A stretch of DNA of 64,000 nucleotides from Subtercola boreus (lineage in GTDB: Bacteria > Actinomycetota > Actinomycetes > Actinomycetales > Microbacteriaceae). The notes under the pieces were generated by a model. That model made no database searches. It was not told where the DNA came from and saw only the letters and a program-made list of their open reading frames with translations. The stretch's first letter is position 1, and each line of letters starts with the position of its first letter. A program made the position numbers and the translations under genes. Where the stretch lies: assembly GCF_006716115.1 (NCBI RefSeq), contig NZ_VFOO01000001.1, positions 868,001 to 932,000 of the forward strand, given 5' to 3'. This document shows, piece by piece, positions 45,845 to 54,843 of this stretch.

Positions 45845-48720
45845 TGGGCGGCCAGCGCTGGCGCGAGCCGGCGTCGCTGCCCGGCGGGTTCCCGGGTCTG
45901 GATGCCCGCTGGTCCCGTCTCGTCACGGCACCCGATTCGCACGGCACTCCGCGCACCTGGCACCTGCTCGACAACCTCGCGCTGCTGACCGAGGCGGGCC
46001 TCGAACCCTCCGGCACCATTCTCTGCGTGCACGGCAATCCGACGTGGTCGTACCTCTGGCGCACGGTGGTCGCGGCGGCGACGGATGCTGCGCTGGCCGA
46101 TGCTGCGCTGAACCAGGCCTCTGCTGCCCCCGTCTGGCGGGTCGTCGCGGTCGACCAGCTCGAGATGGGCTTCTCGGAGCGTTCCGGGCACGACCGGGGC
46201 CTGCCGGAGCGCATCGCCGACCTCGGCGCCCTGACCGACACCCTCGGCCTCGCCGGCCCGGTCGTCACCCTCGGCCATGACTGGGGCGGCGTCGTCTCGC
46301 TCGGCTGGGCCGTCGACCACCCCGATCTTCTCGCCGGCGTGATGATGCTGAACACGGCCGTGCACCAGCCCGAGAACGCTCCGCTCCCGGCGGCGCTGCG
46401 GCTCGTGCTGAAGCGTTCGCTCCTGGTGGCGAGCACCGTGCGCACGACAGCCTTTCTCGACACGACCCTGGCGATCGCGCACCCCGCGCTGGAGTCGTCC
46501 GTGCGGAGCGCCTTCCGCGCGCCCTACCGCTCTGCGCGCCGCCGCGAGGGCATCGGAGCCTTCGTCGCCGACATCCCCGTCGACGCCTCGCACCCGAGCT
46601 TCGCCGAACTCACCCGCGTCTCGTCGGCCGTCGCCCGCCTCGACGTTCCGGCGCTCATGCTCTGGGGCCCCCGTGATCCCGTCTTCAGCGACCGCTACCT
46701 CGGCGACCTCCTCACGCGGTTGCCGCATGCTGACGTCACCCGTTTCGAGGGTGCCGGCCACCTGGTGGGCGAGGACGTCGCAGTCGCCCCGATGATCCTG
46801 TCCTGGCTCACCGACCGCTTCCGGGGGCTGGATGTCGCCACCGACGCGTCTGCGGACTCCGACGCCAATGACGTCGCCGGGCTTGCCGTGGCCGCGCACG
46901 AAGGGCCTGGCGCCGCCGCCGCGCCGTCCGCCGACAGGTCGAGCGAGCCCCCGGCGGCGCCCTTCCGGCCGCTCTGGGCCACCCTCGACGAACACGCGAC
47001 CGATCCGCGACCCGCTGTCGTCGAGATCGCACCGCGGGGCGCGAAGCGGGGGAGCGGCATCCGTTCCGTGAGCTGGGCGCTGCTGAAACGCCGGGTGGAT
47101 GAGCTCGCCGCCGGCCTCACCGCCGTGGGCGTCGAGCGGGGTGACCGGGTGTCCCTGCTCGTGCCCCCGGGTGCCGACCTGACGGGTGTGCTCTACGCCT
47201 GCCTCCGGATCGGCGCGGTCGTCGTCGTCGCCGACGCGGGCCTCGGGATCCCGGGTCTCAGCCGCGCCGTCCGTGGCGCGCGCCCCGATCATGTCATCGG
47301 CATCGAGACCGCTCTGGCTGCGGCCCGCGTGCTCGGCTGGCCCGGACAGCGCATCTCGGCCCGCACCCTCTCGGCGCCGCTCGCCGCGGCCCTCGGGGTC
47401 AGCCATTCGCTCGCCAACGTCGCCCGGCTGGGCAGAGAGGCGATCGCCGCCGGTGGCGCAGCCCTCCGCCCTGCTGCCCCCGCCGCCACCGACCCCGATG
47501 CCACCGCCGCCATCCTCTTCACCTCGGGTTCGACCGGCCCCGCCAAGGGCGTCGTGTACACCCACCGCCAGCTCGCCGCCCTGGTCGGTCTGCTCGGCGA
47601 CCGGTTCGGCATCAGCCCGGGCACCGGCCTCGTCGCAGGCTTCGCGCCGTTCGCTCTGCTCGGCCCCGCGCTCGGCGCGACGTCCGTCACGCCCGACATG
47701 GACGTCACCTCCCCCAAGACCCTGTCCGCCCGCGCCATTGCGCAGGCCGCGCGGGCCGTCGATGCCACGGTCGTCTTCGCGTCCCCGGCCGCCCTGATGA
47801 ACGTGACGGCGACCTCGGATGCCCTGACCGCCCCCGAGCGGAGCGCCCTCAGCCGCGTGCGGACGCTGCTCTCCGCGGGCGCACCGTTGCCGGTGCCGCT
47901 GCTGCAGGAGGTCGCCGCGCTGCTGCCGGAGGCGAGCATCCACACCCCCTACGGGATGACGGAGGGCCTGCTGATGACCGACATCACGCTCGACGGGATC
48001 GTCGAGGCGCAGGCCGATGCGCAGGCCGGTATTCACGCGGCGGCCCAGGCCGAGGCGCGCGCGGGCGCGCAGGCCGGGACGCCCGCGCCGACCCCCGGCG
48101 GCGTCTGCGTCGGCGCGCCCGTCGAGGGTGTGCGCGTGCTGCTGAGCGCCCTCGACGACCACGGCGACGCGACTGGCGAGCCGAGTGCCGCTCCCGGCGT
48201 CACCGGGGAGATCGTCGTCTCCGCACCCCACCTCAAAGACCACTACGACCAGCTCTGGCTCACCGACCGGGCCGCCACCCGGGAGACGCCGGCCGGGCGC
48301 TGGCACCGCACCGGCGACGTCGGGCACTTCGACGCGCAGGGCCGGCTCTGGGTCGAGGGGCGACTGCCGCACGTCATCACGACGGCCATGGGCATCCTGA
48401 CCCCGGTCGGCCCGGAGCAGGCGGTCGAGGCCCTGACCGGCGTGCGACGAGCCGCTTTCGTCGGGATCGGTCCGCGCGGCACACAGCAGGTCGTCGCCGT
48501 CATCGAGTCGAGCGCCCCGCGGGCACGGCGCACTCCGGTCGGCCTCGCCGAACCGTCGCTCGCCACGGCGGTGCGGCGGGCATCCGGGGTGGATGTCGCA
48601 GCTGTGCTCGTCGTCTCCGAACTGCCCACGGACATCCGCCACAACTCGAAGATCGACCGCACCGCGCTCGGCACCTGGGCGGCGGGCGTGCTGGCCGGCG
48701 GGCGGCGAGTGGCGCCGTGA
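45844..48720 (+). CDS. oleBC: OleB-OleC fusion: beta-lactone decarboxylase plus beta-lactone synthetase
   Basis: 958 residues. The N-terminal half (about 1-330) is an alpha/beta hydrolase of the haloalkane dehalogenase type: CVHGNPTWSYLWRTV, nucleophile Asp146 in TLGHDWGGVVSLG, acid Asp278 in WGPRDPVFSD and His306 in EGAGHLVGED. An Ala/Asp-rich linker (331-375) leads to an AMP-forming ligase-like domain with LFTSGSTGPAKGVVYTH (558-574), HTPYGMTEG and SKIDRT near the end. In the known pathway OleC turns the beta-hydroxy acid into a beta-lactone and OleB removes CO2 to give the cis-alkene; fusions are reported in actinomycetes such as Micrococcus. GTG overlaps the oleA stop; oleD overlaps its end by 4 nt. 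Confidence 0.9.
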   Translation: MGGQRWREPASLPGGFPGLDARWSRLVTAPDSHGTPRTWHLLDNLALLTEAGLEPSGTILCVHGNPTWSYLWRTVVAAATDAALADAALNQASAAPVWRVVAVDQLEMGFSERSGHDRGLPERIADLGALTDTLGLAGPVVTLGHDWGGVVSLGWAVDHPDLLAGVMMLNTAVHQPENAPLPAALRLVLKRSLLVASTVRTTAFLDTTLAIAHPALESSVRSAFRAPYRSARRREGIGAFVADIPVDASHPSFAELTRVSSAVARLDVPALMLWGPRDPVFSDRYLGDLLTRLPHADVTRFEGAGHLVGEDVAVAPMILSWLTDRFRGLDVATDASADSDANDVAGLAVAAHEGPGAAAAPSADRSSEPPAAPFRPLWATLDEHATDPRPAVVEIAPRGAKRGSGIRSVSWALLKRRVDELAAGLTAVGVERGDRVSLLVPPGADLTGVLYACLRIGAVVVVADAGLGIPGLSRAVRGARPDHVIGIETALAAARVLGWPGQRISARTLSAPLAAALGVSHSLANVARLGREAIAAGGAALRPAAPAATDPDATAAILFTSGSTGPAKGVVYTHRQLAALVGLLGDRFGISPGTGLVAGFAPFALLGPALGATSVTPDMDVTSPKTLSARAIAQAARAVDATVVFASPAALMNVTATSDALTAPERSALSRVRTLLSAGAPLPVPLLQEVAALLPEASIHTPYGMTEGLLMTDITLDGIVEAQADAQAGIHAAAQAEARAGAQAGTPAPTPGGVCVGAPVEGVRVLLSALDDHGDATGEPSAAPGVTGEIVVSAPHLKDHYDQLWLTDRAATRETPAGRWHRTGDVGHFDAQGRLWVEGRLPHVITTAMGILTPVGPEQAVEALTGVRRAAFVGIGPRGTQQVVAVIESSAPRARRTPVGLAEPSLATAVRRASGVDVAAVLVVSELPTDIRHNSKIDRTALGTWAAGVLAGGRRVAP

Positions 48721-49706
48721 GGGTCCTCGTCACGGGCGCGAGCGGGATGCTCGGCCGGGCCGTCGCGCGGGGGGTGCTCGCTGCGGGGCACAAGGTGCGG
48801 ACGTTCCAGCGCGGTGTCTCCGGCGTCGACGGTGCTCTGGATGCCCGGGGGAGCATCACCGACCCCGAGGCCGTGCGTGCTGCCGCCGAGGGCGTCGACG
48901 CGGTCATCCATCTTGCGGCGAAGGTCTCGTTCGCGGGAGCGCCCGAGGATTTCCGGGCCGTGAACGTCGAGGGGACCCGGTCTCTCGTGGCCGCCGCCCG
49001 GAGCGCCGGGGCCACCCGCTTCGTGATGGTCTCCTCGCCGTCCGTCGCACACGCGGGGCTCTCGATCGTCGGGGACGATGCCCTGCCGGCCGATCCGGAG
49101 CGCGCCCGCGGCGAATACGCCCGCACGAAGGCTGCGGCCGAACTGCTCGCGCTCGAAGCGGACGAACCGGGCTTCGCCGTTGTCGTCGTGCGGCCGCACA
49201 TCGTGTGGGGGCCGGGGGACACCCAGCTCATCGAACGGGTCGTCGACCGGGCGAGCAGGGGGCGGCTGCCCCTGCTCAGCGGTGGACTCGCCCTGATCGA
49301 CACGACCTACGTCGACAATGCCGCCTCGGCGATGGTCGCAGCGCTCGAACGCGCTGAAGCCGTACACGGCCAGTCGTTCGTCGTGTCGAACGGTGAGCCC
49401 CGCACCGTCTCGGAGCTTCTCGCGGGCATCTGCGGGGCGGCGGGGGTTCCCCGGCCGGGCTGGAGCGTTCCCGCCGCGGTGGCGCGCGAGGCCGGGGGCC
49501 TGATCGAGCGGGTCTGGGCCGTGCGCCCGGGGCGTGACGAGCCGCCGATGACCCGGTTCCTCGCCGAACAGCTCTCCACGTCGCACTGGTACGACCAGCG
49601 CCGCACCCGGGCTTCGCTGGACTGGCAGCCCGCGGTGACCCTCGACGAGGGCTTCGAACGCCTCCGCCGGTGGTACGCCATGGACCCGGGCGATCGGGTA
49701 TCCTAG
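48717..49706 (+). CDS. oleD: OleD-type NADPH-dependent 2-alkyl-3-ketoalkanoate reductase
   Basis: Short-chain dehydrogenase/3-beta-HSD family, 329 residues. Rossmann motif LVTGASGMLGRAVARGVLAA, active-site serine in MVSSPSVAHAG and YARTK catalytic Tyr/Lys pair; VRPHIVWGPGD and DTTYVDNAASAM are family blocks. In olefin synthesis it reduces the OleA product to the beta-hydroxy acid used by OleC. The GTG overlaps the oleBC stop, so oleA-oleBC-oleD form a tightly overlapping operon. Its end contains a TATCCT box likely serving nusA. Confidence 0.9.
   Translation: MRVLVTGASGMLGRAVARGVLAAGHKVRTFQRGVSGVDGALDARGSITDPEAVRAAAEGVDAVIHLAAKVSFAGAPEDFRAVNVEGTRSLVAAARSAGATRFVMVSSPSVAHAGLSIVGDDALPADPERARGEYARTKAAAELLALEADEPGFAVVVVRPHIVWGPGDTQLIERVVDRASRGRLPLLSGGLALIDTTYVDNAASAMVAALERAEAVHGQSFVVSNGEPRTVSELLAGICGAAGVPRPGWSVPAAVAREAGGLIERVWAVRPGRDEPPMTRFLAEQLSTSHWYDQRRTRASLDWQPAVTLDEGFERLRRWYAMDPGDRVS
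49699..49704 (+). promoter_or_regulatory. Predicted -10 box before nusA, inside the end of oleD
   Basis: TATCCT lies 71 nt before the nusA GTG. A leader of about 65 nt with AGAAGGAGG at 49752-49760 follows. It would let nusA be expressed independently of the ole genes. Confidence 0.35.
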
Positions 49707-49775
49707 AAAGCTGGACCGGGCCATCGCCCCGTCTGAGACTGAAGAAACTGAATACGTAAGAGAAGGAGGCCGGCC

Positions 49776-50777
49776 GTGGATATCGACCTCAGCGTGCTCA
49801 AGCTCATGGAACGCGAACGCGAAATTCCCTTCGACGAGCTTGTGCAGATCATCGAACAGGCGATTCTGACCGCCTACCTGAAGCACACCGACCAGGCTGA
49901 CCATGCGCCGGCCGGGGAAGCCCCGAAGGCCCGTGTGCACCTCGACCGGAAGACCGGTCACGTCAGCATCTTCGTGCCCGAACTCGACGACTCGGGGCTC
50001 GTCATCGGCGAGAGCATCGACGAGCCGAGCGACTTCGGCCGCATCGCCGCATTCGCTGCCAAGCAGGTCATCAACCAGCGCCTCCGCGACATCGCCGACG
50101 ACGCCGTGCTCGGCGAGTTCAAGGGGCGCGAGGGCGACATCGTCGCGGGCGTCATCCAGCAGGGGCCGAACCCGCGCATGATCCATGTCGACCTCGGTAC
50201 GGTCGAGGCGATCATGCCGCCCGAGGAGCAGGTCGCCGGCGAGACGTACACCCACGGCAACCGGATCCGGGTCTACGTGACCGCTGTGGGTCGTGGGCTG
50301 AAGGGTCCGCAGATCACGGTGTCCCGCACGCACCCGTCTCTCGTGCGGAAGCTCTTCGCACTCGAGGTCCCCGAGATCGCGAGCGGTGTCGTCGAGATCG
50401 TCTCGCTGGCTCGCGAAGCCGGCCACCGCACCAAGATCGCGGTTCGCGCCACCGAGCCCGGCATCAACGCCAAGGGTGCCTGCATCGGTGAACTCGGTCA
50501 GCGCGTGCGCGCCGTGACGAACGAGCTCGGCAACGAGAAGATCGACATCGTCGACTACTCCGAAGACCTGCCGACGTTCGTGGCGAACGCGCTCTCCCCG
50601 GCGAAGGTGACGAGTTCGTTCGTCATCGATGCGTCGCTGAAGGCCGTGCGCGCCCTCGTTCCCGACTACCAGCTCAGCCTGGCGATCGGCAAGGAAGGGC
50701 AGAACGCCCGCCTCGCGGCCAAACTCACGGGCGCGAAGATCGACATCCAGCCCGACTCGATCCTCGAAGACGACTAG
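49776..50777 (+). CDS. nusA: Transcription termination/antitermination factor NusA
   Basis: Binds RNA polymerase and nascent RNA. N-domain ([20 protein letters not shown]), S1 domain ([19 protein letters not shown], ending near [15 protein letters not shown]), then KH domains ([60 protein letters not shown]). 333 residues with no acidic C-terminal repeats, as usual in actinomycetes. GTG 49776 after AGAAGGAGG. rimP, which normally precedes nusA, is not here. Confidence 0.97.
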   Translation: MDIDLSVLKLMEREREIPFDELVQIIEQAILTAYLKHTDQADHAPAGEAPKARVHLDRKTGHVSIFVPELDDSGLVIGESIDEPSDFGRIAAFAAKQVINQRLRDIADDAVLGEFKGREGDIVAGVIQQGPNPRMIHVDLGTVEAIMPPEEQVAGETYTHGNRIRVYVTAVGRGLKGPQITVSRTHPSLVRKLFALEVPEIASGVVEIVSLAREAGHRTKIAVRATEPGINAKGACIGELGQRVRAVTNELGNEKIDIVDYSEDLPTFVANALSPAKVTSSFVIDASLKAVRALVPDYQLSLAIGKEGQNARLAAKLTGAKIDIQPDSILEDD

Positions 50778-50843
50778 CCCGGGCATCCATTCGACAGCCG
50801 GAGCGGTGTCGAAACCGTCCGGGCGAATCAGGGCGGTGCTAGA

Positions 50844-51101
50844 ATGAAACCTGTAAGAACGTGCGTCGGTTGCCGAGCGCGTGCCGAGAAATCCTCCCTT
50901 CTCAGGGTCGTGGCCCAGAATTCACTGCTTGTCGTCGATGACGGCGCTGTGATGCCGGGGCGAGGCGCGTATCTCCACGCAACCATCCACTGCTTCCAGA
51001 ACGCCGTGAAGCGTCGGGCCTTCGGCCGGGCGTTGCGTACTGACAGGCAGCTCGACATTTCCGAACTAGAGACAAGGCTGAACGCCACTGTGAACAACTA
51101 A
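50844..51101 (+). CDS. ylxR: YlxR family (DUF448) RNA-binding protein
   Basis: 85 residues with the family start VRTCVGCRARAEKSSLLRVV and GRGAYLHATIHCFQNAVKRR. The conserved position between nusA and infB makes the call firm. YlxR proteins bind RNA and have been linked to RNase P and to transcription control. A TAGAAT box at 50840-50845 overlaps the ATG, so a promoter there could not serve this start. The stop overlaps an ATGAGT/ACTCAT inverted repeat. Confidence 0.93.
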   Translation: MKPVRTCVGCRARAEKSSLLRVVAQNSLLVVDDGAVMPGRGAYLHATIHCFQNAVKRRAFGRALRTDRQLDISELETRLNATVNN

Positions 51102-51159
51102 TGAGTAATCACTCATGAGCGCCTCAAAATGAGTAGCGCACACAACTGAGGCCGTCCCT

Positions 51160-51180
51160 GTTCGGGGTCACGGCCCGAAC
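51160..51180 (+). other. Hairpin just before the infB ribosome site
   Basis: GTTCGGG (51160-51166) pairs with CCCGAAC (51174-51180), 7-nt loop. AAGGAG follows immediately, then GTG 51191. It could mask or present the ribosome site, or be an attenuator. Same GTTCGG/CCGAAC arms as the hairpin at 40961-40980. Confidence 0.4.
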
Positions 51181-51190
51181 AAGGAGAATT

Positions 51191-54100
51191 GTGGCAAAAC
51201 CACGCGTACACGAGATCGCAAGCGAACTCGGCGTCGACAGCAAGGTCGCCATGGCGAAGCTCAAAGAAATGGGCCAATTCGTCAAGGGACCCTCATCGAG
51301 CATTGAACCACCGGTCGCCCGGCGCCTGAAAGAGGCGCTGCAGGCCGAGAGCGCCAAGGCATCCGCCGGCGGCGCCACCACCGCATCCAGCGGGGGATCG
51401 TCGACCACGTCGACGGCCACTGCTGTGCGCCCGGGCGGCGGTCGTCCCGGCCCCGCCGCGCCCAAGGCACCGGCCCCCGCGGCACCGTCCGCCCCGGCGA
51501 CGGCACCCTCGTCGACGGCCCCGTCGACTCCGGGAACCCCCGCCTCGAGCACCCCGACCTCCGCCGCGCCCGGTTCCACGGCACCTCGTACCCCGGCAAG
51601 CCCGGGTCGTTCGGGTGCCATGGTTCCGCCGACGAGCCAGTCGTCGCGCACGGCGATCCCGTCGCCGGCCGCCCCGGCCTCACCGGCTCCGGCCGACGCT
51701 CCCTCGAGCGCTGCCCCGGCAGCTCCGTCGGCCAGCACGGCACCCGCGTCGGCTCCTGCTGACGGAAGTGCCGCTCCTGCCGCAGCAGCCGGTGACGGTT
51801 CGGCACCTCGTCCCGGCAGCAGCGCCCGCCCCGGCGGACCGCGCCCGGGCAACAACCCGTTCGCGTCCTCGCAGGGTATGCAGCGCCCCGGTACCCCGCG
51901 GCCCGGCAACAACCCGTTCGCCAGCTCGCAGGGCATGGGTTCCGCTCCGGCCGCAGGTGCCCGTCCCGGCGCTCCCGCCGGTGGCAGTGCCACGCCCAAC
52001 AACATCCCCCGTCCCGTCGCCCCGCGCCCGGGTGCACCCCGTCCCGGCGCGCCGCGCCCGGGTGGAGCAGGCCAGGGCAACCGCCCCGGCGGCTTCGGAG
52101 CACGTCCGGCCGGTGCCGGCGGTTTCCGTCCCGGTGGTGCGGGTGGCGCTCGTCCGGCTGGTGCCGGCGGGTTCCGTCCCGGTGGCGCTCCCGGTGGAGC
52201 CCCCGGCAACACGTTCGGTCCTCCTCGCCCCGCAGCGGGTGCCGGTGGCCGTGGCCGTGGTCCCGGCGGCGGTACCGCTGGAGCCTTCGGTCGTGGTGGC
52301 GGGCGTGCCAAGGCGCGCAAGTCCAAGCGTACGAAGAGAGCAGAGTTCGAACTGAGGGAAGCCCCCTCGCTCGGTGGCGTCAGTGTGCCCCGTGGCGACG
52401 GGTCGACCGTGGTGCGCCTGCGCCGCGGTGCATCCATCACCGACTTCGCCGACAAGATCGACGCCAGCCCGGGCAACCTGGTCACCGTGCTGTTCCACCT
52501 CGGTGAGATGGCGACGGCGACCGAGTCGCTCGACGAGGCCACCTTCGGTGTGCTCGGCGAGGAGCTCGGCTACAAGATCCAGATGGTCTCGCCCGAAGAC
52601 GAGGACCGCGAGCTCCTGCTCGGCTTCGACATCGACCTCGACGAGGAACTCGCCGAGGAGACCGACGAAGACCTCGAGATCCGCCCGCCGGTCGTCACCG
52701 TCATGGGTCACGTCGACCACGGTAAGACCCGTCTGCTCGACGCCATCCGTAACGCGAACGTCGTCGCCGGTGAGGCGGGTGGCATCACCCAGCACATCGG
52801 TGCCTACCAGGTCGTCGCCGAGCACGAGGGCATCGAACGCGCCATCACCTTCATCGACACACCCGGTCACGAGGCGTTCACCGCCATGCGTGCCCGTGGT
52901 GCGCAGGTCACCGACATCGCGGTTCTCGTGGTGGCGGCAGACGACGGCATCATGCCGCAGACGATCGAGGCGCTGAACCACGCGCAGGCCGCCAACGTGC
53001 CTATCGTGGTCGCGGTGAACAAGATCGACGTTCCCGGTGCCAACCCGGCCAAGGTGCGCCAGCAGCTCACCGAATTCGGCCTGGTCGCCGAAGAGTATGG
53101 CGGAGACGTCATGTTCGTGGATGTCTCGGCGCGCAACAACGTCAACATCGACAAGCTGCTCGACGCCGTGCTGCTCACCGCAGACGCGGGCCTCGACCTG
53201 CGGGCCAACCCGAACAAGGATGCCCGCGGTGTCGCCATCGAGGCGAAGCTCGACAAGGGTCGCGGTGCGGTTGCGACCGTGCTCATCCAGTCGGGAACGC
53301 TCGAGGTCGGAGACGCGATCGTCGCCGGTACCGCCTACGGCCGTGTGCGCGCCATGCACGACGAGAACGGTGTCGCGGTTCTCGCCGCAACGCCCTCCCG
53401 TCCGGTGCAGGTGCAGGGTCTGTCGTCGGTGCCCCGCGCCGGTGACACCTTCCTCGTCATCGAAGAAGACCGCACCGCCCGCCAGATCGCAGAGAAGCGC
53501 GAAGCCGTGGAGCGGAACGCCCTGCTGGCCCGTGCCCGCAAGCGCATCTCCCTCGAGGACTTCACCAAGGCTCTCGAAGAGGGCAAGGTCGAGTCTCTCA
53601 ACCTCATCATCAAGGGTGACGTCTCCGGTGCCGTCGAGGCACTCGAGGAGTCGCTGCTCAAGATCGAGGTCGACGACTCGGTGCAGCTGCGCATCATCCA
53701 CCGCGGTGTCGGTGCCGTCACGGCGTCCGACGTCGACCTGGCGACGATCGACAACGCGATCATCATCGGGTTCAACGTGCGCCCCGACCCGAAGGCCCGC
53801 GAACGTGCGGCCCGCGAGGGTGTGGACGTGCGGTTCTACTCGGTCATCTACAACGCGCTCGAAGACATCGAGAACTCGCTCAAGGGCATGCTCAAGCCCG
53901 AGTTCGAAGAGGTGCAGTCGGGTGTGGCCGAGATCCGCGAGATCTTCCGTTCCTCCAAGTTCGGGAACATCGCGGGTGTCATCGTTCGCTCCGGAACGAT
54001 CACGAGGAACGCCAAGGCGCGGGTCATCCGCGACGGCGTCGTGGTCGGCGACAGCCTCGCCATCGAATCGCTCCGCCGGTTCAAGGATGACGTCACCGAG

Positions 54101-54205
54101 GTGCGTACGGACTTCGAGGCCGGTATCGGTCTCGGCAAGTTCAACGACATCCAGATCGGCGACGAGATCGAGACCATCGAGATGAAAGAGAAGCCGCGTA
54201 CCTAG
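51191..54205 (+). CDS. infB: Translation initiation factor IF-2
   Basis: GTPase that places fMet-tRNA on the ribosome. N-terminal IF2_N motif ([20 protein letters not shown]), then about 330 residues of Ala/Pro/Ser and then Gly/Arg-rich repeats ([13 protein letters not shown] twice, [10 protein letters not shown]-like units), a basic [12 protein letters not shown], and the conserved G-domain with G1 GHVDHGKT (506-513), DTPGHEAFT, and NKIDVPG. Domains II-IV follow, ending [13 protein letters not shown]. 1004 residues, typical for actinomycetes. GTG 51191 after AAGGAG. Confidence 0.98.
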   Translation: MAKPRVHEIASELGVDSKVAMAKLKEMGQFVKGPSSSIEPPVARRLKEALQAESAKASAGGATTASSGGSSTTSTATAVRPGGGRPGPAAPKAPAPAAPSAPATAPSSTAPSTPGTPASSTPTSAAPGSTAPRTPASPGRSGAMVPPTSQSSRTAIPSPAAPASPAPADAPSSAAPAAPSASTAPASAPADGSAAPAAAAGDGSAPRPGSSARPGGPRPGNNPFASSQGMQRPGTPRPGNNPFASSQGMGSAPAAGARPGAPAGGSATPNNIPRPVAPRPGAPRPGAPRPGGAGQGNRPGGFGARPAGAGGFRPGGAGGARPAGAGGFRPGGAPGGAPGNTFGPPRPAAGAGGRGRGPGGGTAGAFGRGGGRAKARKSKRTKRAEFELREAPSLGGVSVPRGDGSTVVRLRRGASITDFADKIDASPGNLVTVLFHLGEMATATESLDEATFGVLGEELGYKIQMVSPEDEDRELLLGFDIDLDEELAEETDEDLEIRPPVVTVMGHVDHGKTRLLDAIRNANVVAGEAGGITQHIGAYQVVAEHEGIERAITFIDTPGHEAFTAMRARGAQVTDIAVLVVAADDGIMPQTIEALNHAQAANVPIVVAVNKIDVPGANPAKVRQQLTEFGLVAEEYGGDVMFVDVSARNNVNIDKLLDAVLLTADAGLDLRANPNKDARGVAIEAKLDKGRGAVATVLIQSGTLEVGDAIVAGTAYGRVRAMHDENGVAVLAATPSRPVQVQGLSSVPRAGDTFLVIEEDRTARQIAEKREAVERNALLARARKRISLEDFTKALEEGKVESLNLIIKGDVSGAVEALEESLLKIEVDDSVQLRIIHRGVGAVTASDVDLATIDNAIIIGFNVRPDPKARERAAREGVDVRFYSVIYNALEDIENSLKGMLKPEFEEVQSGVAEIREIFRSSKFGNIAGVIVRSGTITRNAKARVIRDGVVVGDSLAIESLRRFKDDVTEVRTDFEAGIGLGKFNDIQIGDEIETIEMKEKPRT

Positions 54206-54286
54206 CGGTTCGGCAGTACCCCGGCGGGGCATCCTGGTTCCATCTGGTTCCGGATGCCCCGCCATCCCTTAACGAAAGGACGCGTC

Positions 54287-54754
54287 ATGGTTGACGAAGC
54301 CAGAGCACGCAAATTGGCCGACCGCATCAAGGTCATCGTGGCCAAGAAGCTCGAACGCGGTGTCAAAGACCCGCGGATGGGTTTCGTGACGATCACCGAC
54401 GTACGCGTCACGGGCGACCTGCAGCACGCCTCGATCTTCTACACGGTGTACGGCACCGACGAGGAGCGCGCCGACAGTGCCGCCGCACTGAAGTCGGCGA
54501 CCGGGATGCTCCGCACGGAGGTCGGCAAGAACATCACCTCGCGGCTCACGCCGTCACTCGAGTTCATCGCTGACGGAATCCCCGAGAACGCGAAGCTCAT
54601 CGACTCGCTGCTCACCGAGGCGCGCACCCGCGACGCCGAGGTGGAGACCCTGGCGCGCCAGGGCCAGTACGCCGGCGACGCCGACCCATACGTCAAGCCC
54701 CGCGTCATCGCGGACGACGACGACGACTTCGACGACGCCCCGCCCGCAGCCTGA
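54287..54754 (+). CDS. rbfA: Ribosome-binding factor A
   Basis: Late 30S maturation factor. KH-like fold with ARKLADRIKVIVAKKLERGV, RMGFVTITDVRVTGDLQHAS and LTPSLEFIADGIPENAKLID. 155 residues with an acidic tail (DDDDDFDD). ATG 54287 has GAAAGGA 6 nt upstream; an ATG at 54254 in the same frame lacks one. Last of the nusA-infB group; truB, its usual neighbour, lies 2.7 kb further after two minus-strand genes. Confidence 0.95.
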   Translation: MVDEARARKLADRIKVIVAKKLERGVKDPRMGFVTITDVRVTGDLQHASIFYTVYGTDEERADSAAALKSATGMLRTEVGKNITSRLTPSLEFIADGIPENAKLIDSLLTEARTRDAEVETLARQGQYAGDADPYVKPRVIADDDDDFDDAPPAA

Positions 54755-54781
54755 CCCCGCACCCCACATCGGGTCGTTCAG

Positions 54782-54838
54782 CGAAACCCCGGAAATAGTC
54801 GCTCTGACTGTGTGAAAGCGACAATTTTCGGGGTTTCG
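54782..54838. repeat. Inverted repeat between convergent rbfA and reductase genes
   Basis: 22-nt arms (54782-54803 and 54817-54838) matching at about 20 positions, 13-nt centre; left arm starts CGAAACCCCGGAAATAGTCG. It fills the convergent gap and ends next to the reductase stop. Different in sequence from the elements at 8242 and 24696 but the same in position and size. May act as a two-way terminator. Confidence 0.7.
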
Positions 54839-54843
54839 ACAGG

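Noticed and set aside
45700-48642. 980-residue open frame on the minus strand opposite oleBC
   Set aside because: Arg/Gly/Asp-rich antisense shadow of a real gene in high-GC DNA; no family motif, and oleBC has full motifs on the other strand.
48243-50786. 847-residue minus-strand frame across oleBC, oleD and nusA
   Set aside because: Spans three genuine plus-strand genes and their gaps; composition is that of an antisense shadow.
50840-50845. TAGAAT as a promoter for ylxR
   Set aside because: It overlaps the ylxR start codon, so transcription from it would begin inside the gene; better left unassigned.
51101-51116. ATGAGT/ACTCAT inverted repeat after ylxR as a regulator site, with a similar ACTCAT/ATGAG at 40930
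   Set aside because: Only 5-6 bp arms with different spacing; not above chance, and it lies inside an operon.
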